Shown one piece after another: positions 8,074-15,814 of a DNA stretch of 64,000 nt. The stretch is from positions 1,364,001-1,428,000 of the forward strand of contig NZ_CP108677.1 in NCBI RefSeq assembly GCF_035994945.1. The letters are read 5' to 3'. Positions within the stretch are counted from its first letter, which is position 1; each line of letters opens with the position of its first letter. The position numbers and the translations under genes are program-made. The DNA comes from Streptomyces sp. NBC_01216 (GTDB taxonomy: Bacteria > Actinomycetota > Actinomycetes > Streptomycetales > Streptomycetaceae). Under the pieces are notes generated by a model. That model saw only the letters and a list, made by a program, of their open reading frames with translations. It was not told the origin of the DNA and searched no databases.

Positions 8074-8862
8074 TCAGATCCGACGGTAGCGGGTGAAGAG
8101 AAACCCGGCCTCTTCCAGCAGCGACGCCACGGCGAACCGTTTCGGGACGTCCACCGACGGCCCGCCGGCGATCCGTTGCGCGCCGCCCGCCGTCATGGTC
8201 GGCGAGAGCGTCAGGCACAGCTCGTCGAGTACCCCGGAGGCGACGAACTGACCCAGCAGCCGGGGACCGCCCTCGGTCAGCTGCCGCTTCAGTCCGCGCT
8301 CCGCGAGCGCGGTCACCACGCGCCCCGGGTCCACGCCGGCTCCGTCACCGGCGATGACCACCTCGGCGCCCGCCTTCTCGGCCGCCAGCAGCTTCTCCGG
8401 GGCGGCGGCGGCGCCGGTGAGGACCAACGTCGGCACCAGCGGCGCGGTGAACAGCGGAGCCGAGAAGTCGAGCTCCAGGGAGGCGCTGGCCACGGCGATC
8501 ACGGGCGCGGGGCCCTGGCCCGCGGCGGCCCTGCGACCGGCGAAGACCTCTCGCGCCCGAGCCGGCCGGTACCCCTCCGAGCGCACCGTCTGGGCGCCCA
8601 CCACGACCACGTCGGCCAGCCCGCGCAGGGTGCCGAAGATCCGCATGTCGGACGGGGAGGAGAGGGGCTGGGAACGACCCTCGTGCTGCCCCGCTCCGTC
8701 GAGCGAGGAGACCATGTTGGCGCGCAGCCACGTGCCTTCCGGGCCGCGGTCGGCCTCTTCGGGATAGGCGTAGGCGTCGGCCAGCTCGTCGAGGGACCAC
8801 TCCCGGTCCCCGGCGGTGGCTTCGGCGGCTGTCATGTCCGTCACAGGGAACAGGCGTCGCAT
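8074..8862 (-). CDS. RibD C-terminal/DHFR-fold pyrimidine reductase family protein, 262 aa
   Basis: It has the RibD-C fold: WLRANMVSSLDG near residue 45, the loop DMRIFGTLRGLADVVVVGA, 'PVIAVASASLELDF', and the C-terminal LTEGGPRLLGQF that contacts NADPH in this family. The deaminase domain of bifunctional RibD is absent, so this is a stand-alone reductase. The substrate may be the riboflavin intermediate or another pteridine-like molecule; the sequence does not decide. It has no rib neighbours. It is divergent from zapE with only 30 bases between the starts, so the two promoters must overlap the coding ends. Confidence 0.82.
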   Translation of the reverse strand: MRRLFPVTDMTAAEATAGDREWSLDELADAYAYPEEADRGPEGTWLRANMVSSLDGAGQHEGRSQPLSSPSDMRIFGTLRGLADVVVVGAQTVRSEGYRPARAREVFAGRRAAAGQGPAPVIAVASASLELDFSAPLFTAPLVPTLVLTGAAAAPEKLLAAEKAGAEVVIAGDGAGVDPGRVVTALAERGLKRQLTEGGPRLLGQFVASGVLDELCLTLSPTMTAGGAQRIAGGPSVDVPKRFAVASLLEEAGFLFTRYRRI

Positions 8863-8892
8863 CCTCGCAGTCTGACACGGCGCTTAGAGTGG

Positions 8893-10014
8893 ATGACTGT
8901 GTCGACCCGTTCCCCGCACGCCTCCCCCGCCATAACCGAGGCCGCTTCCGCCGAAGCCTCCCCGGTCTCCCTCTGCACCCGGGAGCCGCAGGTCCCCGCC
9001 GACCGGCTGGTCGCGGAGATGGTGCCGCCACCGCGGTTCGACGCGGTGCGCTTCGACACGTACATCCCGGACCCGAACCGGCCCAGCCAGACCGACGCGG
9101 TCAGGGTCCTGAGCTCCTTCGCCGAGGGTCTGGGCGGCGCGCACGCCAGCGGTGCCGGCAGGCGTCCGGTGCTCGGCCGCTGGTTCGCGAGGAAGCCGGC
9201 CGCCCCCACCGGGCCGCGCGGCGTGTACCTGGACGGCGGCTACGGCGTCGGCAAGACCCACCTGCTCGCCTCTCTCTGGCACGCGACCCCGGCCGAACCG
9301 GCCCTCAAGGCATTCGGCACCTTCGTGGAGCTGACGAACCTGGTCGGCGCCCTGGGATTCCAGCAGACCGTGAAGACCCTCGGCGGGCACCGGCTGCTCT
9401 GCATCGACGAATTCGAGCTGGACGACCCGGGCGACACCGTGCTGGTGTCCTCGCTGCTCAGCCGGCTGGTCGAGTCCGGAGTGGCACTGGCCGCGACCTC
9501 CAACACGCTGCCGGGGAAGCTCGGCGAGGGCCGGTTCGCCGCCGTCGACTTCCTGCGCGAGATCCAGGGCCTGTCCGCCCACTTCCGGCCGCTGCGGATC
9601 GACGGCGAGGACTACCGCCACCGGGGACTGCCCGAGGCACCGACGCCCTACTCCGAGGAGCGGGTGACGAAGGCGGCCTACGCCACACCGGGCGCCTCGC
9701 TCGACGACTTCCCGCACCTGCTGGAGCACCTGGCGAGGGTCCACCCCAGCCGGTACGGCGCGCTGACCGACGGGCTGAGCGCGGTCTGCCTCACCGACGT
9801 GCGCCCGGTCCCCGACCAGTCCACCGCGCTGCGGCTCGTCGTCCTCGCCGACCGCCTGTACGACCGCGAGGTGCCGGTGCTGGCCTCGGGGCTCCCCTTC
9901 GACCGGCTGTTCAGTGACGACATGCTGAAGGGCGGGTACCGGAAGAAGTACTTCCGGGCGATCTCCCGGCTCACGGCGCTGGCACGCGACGCAAAGGGTC
10001 TGGTGGAGCAGTAG
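8893..10014 (+). CDS. zapE: Cell division protein ZapE (AFG1-like ATPase), 373 aa
   Basis: This is an AAA-like P-loop ATPase of the ZapE/AFG1 family, which acts at the division ring in proteobacteria; its role in Streptomyces is not established here. The Walker A segment is GGYGVGKTH (115-123) and Walker B is LLCIDEFELDDPGD. The family C-terminus FFRAISRLTALA is intact in 'KYFRAISRLTALARDAKGL'. The start is ATG 8893 or GTG 8899. TAGAGT at 8885-8890 is a good -10 box and would put the transcript start within a few bases of the codon, so the message may be leaderless. Long in-frame extensions upstream are shadows of the minus-strand gene. Confidence 0.9.
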   Translation: MTVSTRSPHASPAITEAASAEASPVSLCTREPQVPADRLVAEMVPPPRFDAVRFDTYIPDPNRPSQTDAVRVLSSFAEGLGGAHASGAGRRPVLGRWFARKPAAPTGPRGVYLDGGYGVGKTHLLASLWHATPAEPALKAFGTFVELTNLVGALGFQQTVKTLGGHRLLCIDEFELDDPGDTVLVSSLLSRLVESGVALAATSNTLPGKLGEGRFAAVDFLREIQGLSAHFRPLRIDGEDYRHRGLPEAPTPYSEERVTKAAYATPGASLDDFPHLLEHLARVHPSRYGALTDGLSAVCLTDVRPVPDQSTALRLVVLADRLYDREVPVLASGLPFDRLFSDDMLKGGYRKKYFRAISRLTALARDAKGLVEQ

Positions 10015-10048
10015 GTTGGGGGCCATACCCGATCGAAAGGGAATCACC

Positions 10049-10474
10049 ATGGCCACCGTCCGTCACGCCCACACCGTCTGGGAGGGCGACCTCCTCCAGG
10101 GCAAGGGCGTCGTCACCCTCGACTCCTCCGGCCTCGGTTCGTACGAGGTCTCCTGGCCGGCTCGCGCCGAGGAGCCGAACGGCAAGACCAGCCCCGAGGA
10201 ACTCATCGCCGCCGCGCACTCCTCCTGCTTCTCGATGGCGTTCTCCAACGGTCTGGCCAAGGCCGGCAACCCGCCGGCCCGCCTGGAGACCAAGGCCGAC
10301 GTCACCTTCCAGCCGGGTGAGGGCATCACGGGCATCCACCTGACCGTGCGCGGCGAGGTCCCCGGACTGGACGCGGACGAGTTCAAGGCGCTGGCCGAGG
10401 ACGCCAAGAAGAACTGCCCGGTCAGCCAGGCACTCACGGGGACGACGATCACGCTGACCGCCGAACTCGTCTGA
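10049..10474 (+). CDS. OsmC-family peroxiredoxin, 141 aa
   Basis: It is a cytosolic hydroperoxide-detoxifying protein of the OsmC/Ohr family. The two catalytic cysteines are Cys60 in AAHSSCFSMA and Cys123 in KKNCPVSQAL. The spacing and the 'NPPARLETKADV' segment fit the OsmC rather than the Ohr branch. The start MATVRHAHTVWEG is set by AAAGGGA just upstream; an earlier in-frame ATG lacks a binding site. It follows zapE by 34 bases and could be co-transcribed with it. Confidence 0.9.
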   Translation: MATVRHAHTVWEGDLLQGKGVVTLDSSGLGSYEVSWPARAEEPNGKTSPEELIAAAHSSCFSMAFSNGLAKAGNPPARLETKADVTFQPGEGITGIHLTVRGEVPGLDADEFKALAEDAKKNCPVSQALTGTTITLTAELV

Positions 10475-10626
10475 CGCTCGCGCGACATGGGGCCGTCGTG
10501 GCCCGCATGGTGCATCTGACGCACGCCTCACGTGCGGCACGGTTCACGCGCCGCACGCTGCGTGGTACACACATGCGGGTCACACGTCACTTCTGTCCTG
10601 TCCGCCAGCAGGGGAGCTGTTGCCCC

Positions 10627-11985
10627 ATGTCCGCAACACGACGTCAGATCCTTTCCCGCACCGGCGCGTCCGTCGCCGGCATCGCCTTCTCCGGCGCCCT
10701 CTCGGAGCTCTTCACCGGGAGTGCGAGCGCCGCGGGGCGCGGCGGCTACGGCCCGCTCGTCCCGGACCCCGCCGGCCTCCTCGACCTTCCCCGGGGCTTC
10801 CGCTACACGGTCCTCTCCCGGCAGGGCGACCCCCTTCGCTCCGGCGAGGGCCTCGTCCCGAGCAACCCCGACGGCATGGGCGCCTTCACCGGCCGTCGCG
10901 GCCGCGTCCATCTGGTCCGCAACCACGAGAACCGGGTCACCGGCGCGATCGGCGTCCCGGTCGTCCAGGGCCTGACCTACGATCCGGCCGCCAAGGGCGG
11001 CTGTACCGCGCTCGCGCTCGACGCCCGGAACGACGTCCTCGGCGAGCGTGTCGCCCTCGCCGGTACCGCCGTCAACTGCGCCGGCGGACCCACACCCTGG
11101 GACACCTGGCTCACCTGCGAGGAGACCGAGGACCGGGCGGGGACCAACGGATACACCAAGGACCACGGCTACGTCTTCGAGGTCGACGGCGCCGATCCGC
11201 ACCGCACGGGGGCCGTCCCGCTGACCGCGATGGGCCGCTTCCAGCACGAGGCGGTCGCCCTCGACCCCCGCAACGGCATCGTCTACGAGACGGAGGACGC
11301 CTTCGACCGGCCCTTCGGCCTCTTCTACCGCTTCCTGCCGGAGAGGCCGCTGGGCGGCACCGGTTCGCTGCGCGCGGGCGGGGCGCTGGAGGCCATGCGG
11401 GTACCCGGTGCCCCCGACCTGTCCCTGATCCAGGAGACCGGCGCGAGCTTCGGCGGCGTCGAGTGGGTGCCGGTTCCGGACCCGCTGGCCACGCGGACGC
11501 CCATCCGGCTCCAGGACTTCGGCCCGCGGGGCATCACCCACGCGCAGAAGCTGGAGGGCTGCTACTGGGGCGGCCGGGCCGTGTACTTCGTGTCGAGCTT
11601 CGCCCGTGCCGCGGACGGCTCCGCCGGCACCCACTTCGGGCAGGTGTGGAAGTACGAGCCACACCGCCGACGACTCACGCTCGTCGTCGTCTTCGGCCCC
11701 GGCACGGACATCCGGCTGCCGGGCGAATCCCCGGACAACATCTGCCTGGCCCCCCACGGCGGGCTGATGGTCTGCGAGGACGGCGGCGGCGCGCAGTACG
11801 TGTACGGGCTGACCCGGCACGGCGAGGTGTACGCGATGGCGCGGGGCGCGCAGAACACCGGGACGCCGGAGGATCCCGAGTGGGGAGAGTTCGCCGGTGT
11901 CACGTTCGCGCCGGACGGGCGGACGATGTACGTCAACTGCTACCGGCCGGGGACGACGTTCGCCGTGACGGGGCCGTGGCACTGA
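10627..11985 (+). CDS. Tat-exported PhoX/DUF839-family protein, 452 aa
   Basis: The N-terminus MSATRRQILSRTGASVAG carries the twin-arginine motif, then a hydrophobic stretch ending GSASAAG, so it is exported folded. The mature part is a beta-propeller of the DUF839 (PhoX-like) type with HLVRNHENR, DTWLTCEET, GRFQHEAVALD and 'PGESPDNICLAPHGGLMVCED'. PhoX enzymes are calcium/iron phosphatases; some DUF839 proteins have other or unknown activity, so the reaction is not certain. The ATG is preceded by AGGGGAG. A PHO-box-like GTTCACGCGCC lies at 10542. The stop codon merges into a palindromic repeat. Confidence 0.82.
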   Translation: MSATRRQILSRTGASVAGIAFSGALSELFTGSASAAGRGGYGPLVPDPAGLLDLPRGFRYTVLSRQGDPLRSGEGLVPSNPDGMGAFTGRRGRVHLVRNHENRVTGAIGVPVVQGLTYDPAAKGGCTALALDARNDVLGERVALAGTAVNCAGGPTPWDTWLTCEETEDRAGTNGYTKDHGYVFEVDGADPHRTGAVPLTAMGRFQHEAVALDPRNGIVYETEDAFDRPFGLFYRFLPERPLGGTGSLRAGGALEAMRVPGAPDLSLIQETGASFGGVEWVPVPDPLATRTPIRLQDFGPRGITHAQKLEGCYWGGRAVYFVSSFARAADGSAGTHFGQVWKYEPHRRRLTLVVVFGPGTDIRLPGESPDNICLAPHGGLMVCEDGGGAQYVYGLTRHGEVYAMARGAQNTGTPEDPEWGEFAGVTFAPDGRTMYVNCYRPGTTFAVTGPWH

Positions 11986-12038
11986 GAGCCTGTCGGGTGG
12001 CCTTCGGCCGCCCGTACAGGGGCCACCTGACAGGCTCT
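11985..12038. repeat. Palindromic intergenic repeat, copy B (best-paired copy)
   Basis: The left arm starts AGAGCCTGTCGGGTGGCC (11985-12002) and the right arm GGCCACCTGACAGGCTCT spans 12021-12038. The 18-bp stem has one G.U pair and an 18-base loop. The left arm begins on the last base of the PhoX-like stop codon, so it can act as its terminator. Confidence 0.75.
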
Positions 12039-12170
12039 GAACCGCCGGTCCGGGTACGGGCCGCCGGGGTACCGGGCCCCGGTGGGGTGACGCCGGGGGC
12101 GTCGGACCGTGCGGAGGGCGGCCCGACGCCACGCCGCCGTCGAGCCGCGAACGATTGAGTGCGATGATCG

Positions 12171-12176
12171 TATAAC
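12171..12176 (+). promoter_or_regulatory. Candidate -10 box, leaderless start of the deacetylase
   Basis: TATAAC lies 8 bases before the GTG at 12185. In actinobacteria this spacing places the transcript start on or next to the codon. No ribosome binding site is visible, which fits a leaderless message. No clear -35 is seen. Confidence 0.4.
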
Positions 12177-12184
12177 TTCCGATC

Positions 12185-13144
12185 GTGACCATTTCTGCAC
12201 GAAAGATGGGTGCGCTCGGCCTGCTGGGCGCCGTCCTCGTCGGCTGCGGAGGAGTCGGCACGACGGCCCCGGGCGACCCCGCGAAGCCGGCCGCCACCCG
12301 CCCGGCGCTCGCCCCCGCCTCGGCTCCCGCGTCCCGGCCGGGGGCAGGAGCGGAGGCGGGGGCGGGCGCCGGGCCGGACACCGCGGGAAGCCCCGGCGCC
12401 GCACCCGGTCCGGCGACGGTGCCCCAGGCACCGCCCACCATGGCCCCGGGGCCCAGCGGCATGACGCCCGTGTTCACGCGACGGACCCAGGGCACGGAGA
12501 AGGTCGTCGCGCTCACCTTCGACGCCGACATGACGGCCGACCAGGGTCCCCGGGCGGCCCGCGGGGAACGCTTCGACAACCCGCGCCTCATCGCGACGCT
12601 CCGGCGCCTCGGGGTCGACGCGACGGTCTTCATGACGGGCCGCTGGGCGGAGGAGTACCCGGACCAGGCACGGTCGATCGGCAACGACCCCAGGTTCGAG
12701 ATCGCCAACCACTCCTACAGCCACTACGCCTTCGCCTCCCCCTGCTACGGCCTGCCCACGGTGACCGAACGGGACATGGCGGCCGACGTGACGCGTGCCT
12801 TCGACGCCTTCCGCGAGGCCGGGGCGCGCCATGTCGTGCCGTACTTCCGTTTCCCGGGCGGCTGCTACGACGACACCGCGCTGCGCGCGCTCGCGCCGGC
12901 GAAGGTCACCGCGGTGCAGTGGGACGTGGTGAGCGGGGACGCCTTCGCGACGGACGCCGACGCCGTGGCCCAGCAGGTCCTGGACGGAGTCCGGCCGGGC
13001 TCTCTGGTCGTCATGCACTGCACCCGCAGCGCGGCGCCCGCCACGGAACAGGCGATCCGCCGGATCGTTCCCGAGCTCCGGGCGAGGGGCTACCGCTTCG
13101 TGAAGGTCTCGGAGCTGATGGGCCGGCAGAGTCCGCGCGGCTGA
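12185..13144 (+). CDS. Lipoprotein polysaccharide deacetylase (NodB fold), 319 aa
   Basis: A surface-anchored carbohydrate esterase, family CE4. The N-terminus ends in the lipobox LVGC (Cys21), then an Ala/Pro/Gly-rich linker of ~80 residues. The NodB domain follows with TFDADMT (catalytic Asp and metal Asp), the metal motif NHSYSH, and RFPGGCYD. The substrate is probably peptidoglycan or another wall glycan, by family knowledge. The start is GTG 12185; ATG 12209 is an alternative that keeps the signal peptide. It follows the PhoX-like gene but is separated by a terminator-like repeat, so it is likely a separate unit. Confidence 0.86.
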   Translation: MTISARKMGALGLLGAVLVGCGGVGTTAPGDPAKPAATRPALAPASAPASRPGAGAEAGAGAGPDTAGSPGAAPGPATVPQAPPTMAPGPSGMTPVFTRRTQGTEKVVALTFDADMTADQGPRAARGERFDNPRLIATLRRLGVDATVFMTGRWAEEYPDQARSIGNDPRFEIANHSYSHYAFASPCYGLPTVTERDMAADVTRAFDAFREAGARHVVPYFRFPGGCYDDTALRALAPAKVTAVQWDVVSGDAFATDADAVAQQVLDGVRPGSLVVMHCTRSAAPATEQAIRRIVPELRARGYRFVKVSELMGRQSPRG

Positions 13145-13152
13145 GGGACTCT

Positions 13153-13171
13153 GAGGGCCTGTCGGGTGACG
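13153..13171. repeat. Palindromic repeat family, half copy C
   Basis: GAGGGCCTGTCGGGTGACG matches the left arm of the family. No right arm is found before the next gene end, so this is a solo arm, 9 bases beyond the deacetylase stop. Confidence 0.55.
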
Positions 13172-13349
13172 TGTCCACGCGGACGGCCGGGACGCCCGCG
13201 CGGGTCGCTGACCGCCATCACGCCGAGGACGGCGAAGACGCCCAGCGGAGCGGCGCAACCGACAGCGGTCAGGAACGCCGCCAGGTGTGCCCGCCACCGC
13301 CCCACGGTGGCCACCACCTGCCGCGCCGCGGCGGGTTCCCGGTCGAGGT

Positions 13350-14027
13350 TCAGTTGGCCGAAGCCTTCTGCGGGGTGAGTTCGCTCGGCCGGACGATGAC
13401 GAAGCCCTGCCCTTCCAGCTTCAGCTGTACCGCCTCACCGGAGCCGCCGCGGACCATCGAGCCGAAGGACTGCGAGCGGTGCAGCGTCGTGTGCAACCGC
13501 TCGCTCCAGCCGACGACCGCGTCGGTGTCGACGAAGACCGGCGCCTGTGGGCTGACCGGAATGACGATCGGGCTTCCCTCGCAGATCAGGGCGATCTTCC
13601 CGTGACCCGAGAAGACGCTGTTGAAGAGACCGCCACCGGTCATCCCGGCGCCCTTCACGGTCTTGATCTCGTACGAGAGGGTGGCGTCGAAGCACAGGAC
13701 GTTGCGGCCGTTGACGGTGAGCGCGTCGTTCTGCTCGATCTCGACGATGAAGCAGTTCTGCGCCTCGTGCGCGAACCACGCCTCGCCCCGGCCCCGGACG
13801 GCCATCAGCGCCAGGCCCTCGCCGGTCACGGCTCGCTTGAGGAGGCCGCCGATGCCCTGGCCCTTGCGCTCGAAACGGAGGTCTCCGCGAAAGGCGATCA
13901 TCGAGCCCTGGCGGGCGTGCATCTCACCGTCGACGGCGTACTTGACGGACTTGGGGTTCTGAAGGGTCATTCCCGGGAAGGTCGCCGGCTCGACAAGGTT
14001 CTCCGTGGCGAACAGATCGCTTTTCAT
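13350..14027 (-). CDS. AIM24-family protein, 225 aa
   Basis: An all-beta soluble protein of the AIM24/DUF124 family, whose biochemical role in bacteria is unknown. Family features are 'LQNPKSVKYAVDGEMHARQG', 'GIGGLLKRAVTGEGLALM', 'NVLCFDATLSYEIKTVKG' and 'GLFNSVFSGHGKIALICEG'. The ATG 14027 gives MKSDLFATENLVEP; long upstream extensions in frame cross the divergent gene and are rejected. It is divergent from the PTH2-like gene with 70 bases between the starts. Confidence 0.86.
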   Translation of the reverse strand: MKSDLFATENLVEPATFPGMTLQNPKSVKYAVDGEMHARQGSMIAFRGDLRFERKGQGIGGLLKRAVTGEGLALMAVRGRGEAWFAHEAQNCFIVEIEQNDALTVNGRNVLCFDATLSYEIKTVKGAGMTGGGLFNSVFSGHGKIALICEGSPIVIPVSPQAPVFVDTDAVVGWSERLHTTLHRSQSFGSMVRGGSGEAVQLKLEGQGFVIVRPSELTPQKASAN

Positions 14028-14097
14028 CCGTGCATCCTGGCCCGGAAGGATTGGTTCCGACAACAGGCGCCGGTGACGCGGGTGGCAGAATCCCCGG

Positions 14098-14814
14098 GTG
14101 AACAGAGATGAGACCGACCCCGAGACCGTCCGCGCGGACTCCCGGGACGAGCAGCCGCAGTTCGTCCTGCCGCTCGTCGTGCGGATCGAGCGGGCCGGTC
14201 CCCCGGACCGTACCGACGCGCTGGAGACGTCGGCCCGCGCGGTCCTGGCGATCCTCTCGGACGACCGCGCCCGGGGTGACGGCGCGTGGGCGCGGGCGAT
14301 GACGGACTGGCAGGACGCCCGGATCCGCAAGGTGGTGCGGCGGGCCCGCGGTGCGGAATGGCGCCGGGCGGGCGGGCTGCCCGGGATCACGGTCACCGGC
14401 CGGTCGGCGGAGGTCCGGGTGTTCCCGCCGGTCCCGCTGGACGGCTGGCCCAAGGAGCTGGCCAGACTGCAGGTGTCGGGGACGGAGCTGGACGACCCGG
14501 TCGAGCCCGGTGACGGACCGGCCGGGGCCGCGCGGCTGTGGCTGAACCCGGGGCTCGACATGTCGGCGGGCAAGGCGATGGCGCAGACCGGGCACGGCGC
14601 CCAGTTGTTGTGGTGGGAGATGACGGAGGCGGACCGCGCGGCATGGCGCGAGGACGGATTCCCGCTGTCGGTGCGGACCGCGTCCGTGGAACGCTGGGCC
14701 GAGCTGACCACCAGTGGGCTGCCGGTGGTACGCGATGCCGGATTCACGGAGATCGCTCCCGGTTCGCCCACCGTGGTCTCCGCGTTCCCCGTCGTCGGTC
14801 CGCCCGGTCGTTGA
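14098..14814 (+). CDS. PTH2-like peptidyl-tRNA hydrolase family protein, 238 aa
   Basis: The segment LDMSAGKAMAQTGHGAQL near residues 158-175 matches the archaeal/eukaryotic-type Pth2 core (KxxAQxxHA), followed by 'FPLSVRTASVERWAELT'. The ~120-residue N-terminal region is actinobacterium-specific. The usual Streptomyces enzyme that recycles peptidyl-tRNA is Pth1, so this homologue may act on another substrate. The start is GTG at 14098 (MNRDETDPETV); no strong binding site is visible. Confidence 0.78.
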   Translation: MNRDETDPETVRADSRDEQPQFVLPLVVRIERAGPPDRTDALETSARAVLAILSDDRARGDGAWARAMTDWQDARIRKVVRRARGAEWRRAGGLPGITVTGRSAEVRVFPPVPLDGWPKELARLQVSGTELDDPVEPGDGPAGAARLWLNPGLDMSAGKAMAQTGHGAQLLWWEMTEADRAAWREDGFPLSVRTASVERWAELTTSGLPVVRDAGFTEIAPGSPTVVSAFPVVGPPGR

Positions 14815-14926
14815 ACACGGCCGCCCGTTCATCCGTATTCCCGGATACCGTCAAGCGGCTTGATCGGTCGCCAGGTTGGCGGTTCAGTCTGCGGTGATAC
14901 CATCGCACAGCTGCACGGGAGACACC

Positions 14927-15673
14927 TTGTCGCTACGCCTCAACGGAACGGCCCTCATCATCGCGGCGCTGGTCGCGACGGTCGGCGCGCTTGCCTTCCC
15001 CGTCTGGTCCTACGCCGATCGCTCCGGAACCGGACAGGCCAATCTCAACGCGTCGAGCGTGCCCACTCCGTGGGGCCCGCTCTCGGCCACGGACCGGGAC
15101 TTCCTCGTCAAGGTACGACTCGCCGGCCTCTGGGAACTGCCGGCCGGCCAGCAGGCCATCGAACGCGCCCCCAGTCAGGCCATCCGGGACGCCGGCGACC
15201 ACCTGGTCGTCGGCCACAGCGATCTGGACCGGCGGGCCCGGAGCGTGGCCGCGAAGCTGGGGGTCGAGCTGCCGAACCAGCCGACCGAGCAGCAACAGGG
15301 CTGGCTGCGGGAGATGACGGCGGCGAGCGGGGAGGAGTACGAGCGGAAGTTCGCGAACCTGTTGCGCGACTCGCACGGGAAGGTGTTCGCGCTGATCGCG
15401 GAGGTCCGGCACACGACCCGCAACACGCTGATGCGGCAGCTGGCGAGCGACGCGAACCAGACCGTGCTCGACCACATCACCATGCTGGAGGCGACCGGGC
15501 TGGTCGACTTCGACGCGATGGCGAACGAGGCCGCCGGGCGGAAGACGGCGCCGCCGACGGGTCCGCCGGTGGTGCCGTCGCCGGCCGTGCCGACCCCGGC
15601 GGTACCGACCGGGGACCAGACCTTCACCTCACGGCCACTGCCGGAGTCCAGCCTCGTCACACCCACCTCGTAG
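14927..15673 (+). CDS. DUF4142 exported/anchored protein, 248 aa
   Basis: TTG at 14927 follows GGGAG at five-base spacing and gives MSLRLNGTALIIAALVATVG, a signal/anchor helix of ~20 residues. The body is a helical DUF4142 (ferritin-like) domain with 'TPWGPLSATDRDFLVKV', 'GHSDLDRRARSVAAKLGVEL' and 'VRHTTRNTLMRQLAS'. The C-terminal ~45 residues are a Pro/Val/Thr-rich linker. An upstream in-frame TTG at 14876 and a GTG at 14894 lack a binding site. Function of DUF4142 is not established. Confidence 0.8.
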   Translation: MSLRLNGTALIIAALVATVGALAFPVWSYADRSGTGQANLNASSVPTPWGPLSATDRDFLVKVRLAGLWELPAGQQAIERAPSQAIRDAGDHLVVGHSDLDRRARSVAAKLGVELPNQPTEQQQGWLREMTAASGEEYERKFANLLRDSHGKVFALIAEVRHTTRNTLMRQLASDANQTVLDHITMLEATGLVDFDAMANEAAGRKTAPPTGPPVVPSPAVPTPAVPTGDQTFTSRPLPESSLVTPTS

Positions 15674-15814
15674 ACCGGGACGCGCCGCCCCGCCCCAGGT
15701 CCCCGGTCCCGGGTTCCGCTCCGGCGGAACCTCAAATCAACCTCTGAACGTCCCTCCCACCGGATTCGAACGAATCCCGTGGGGTCATCACGTGAGGGAC
15801 TGAAGGAGGGGGAC

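Noticed and set aside
13165..13317. Small minus-strand ORF with a hydrophobic stretch (AHLAAFLTAVGCAAPLGVFA)
   Set aside because: The segment looks membrane-like but the rest of the ORF runs through repeat copy C and into the deacetylase gene, and there is no ribosome binding site. It may be a fragment of a lost membrane protein, with too little evidence to list.
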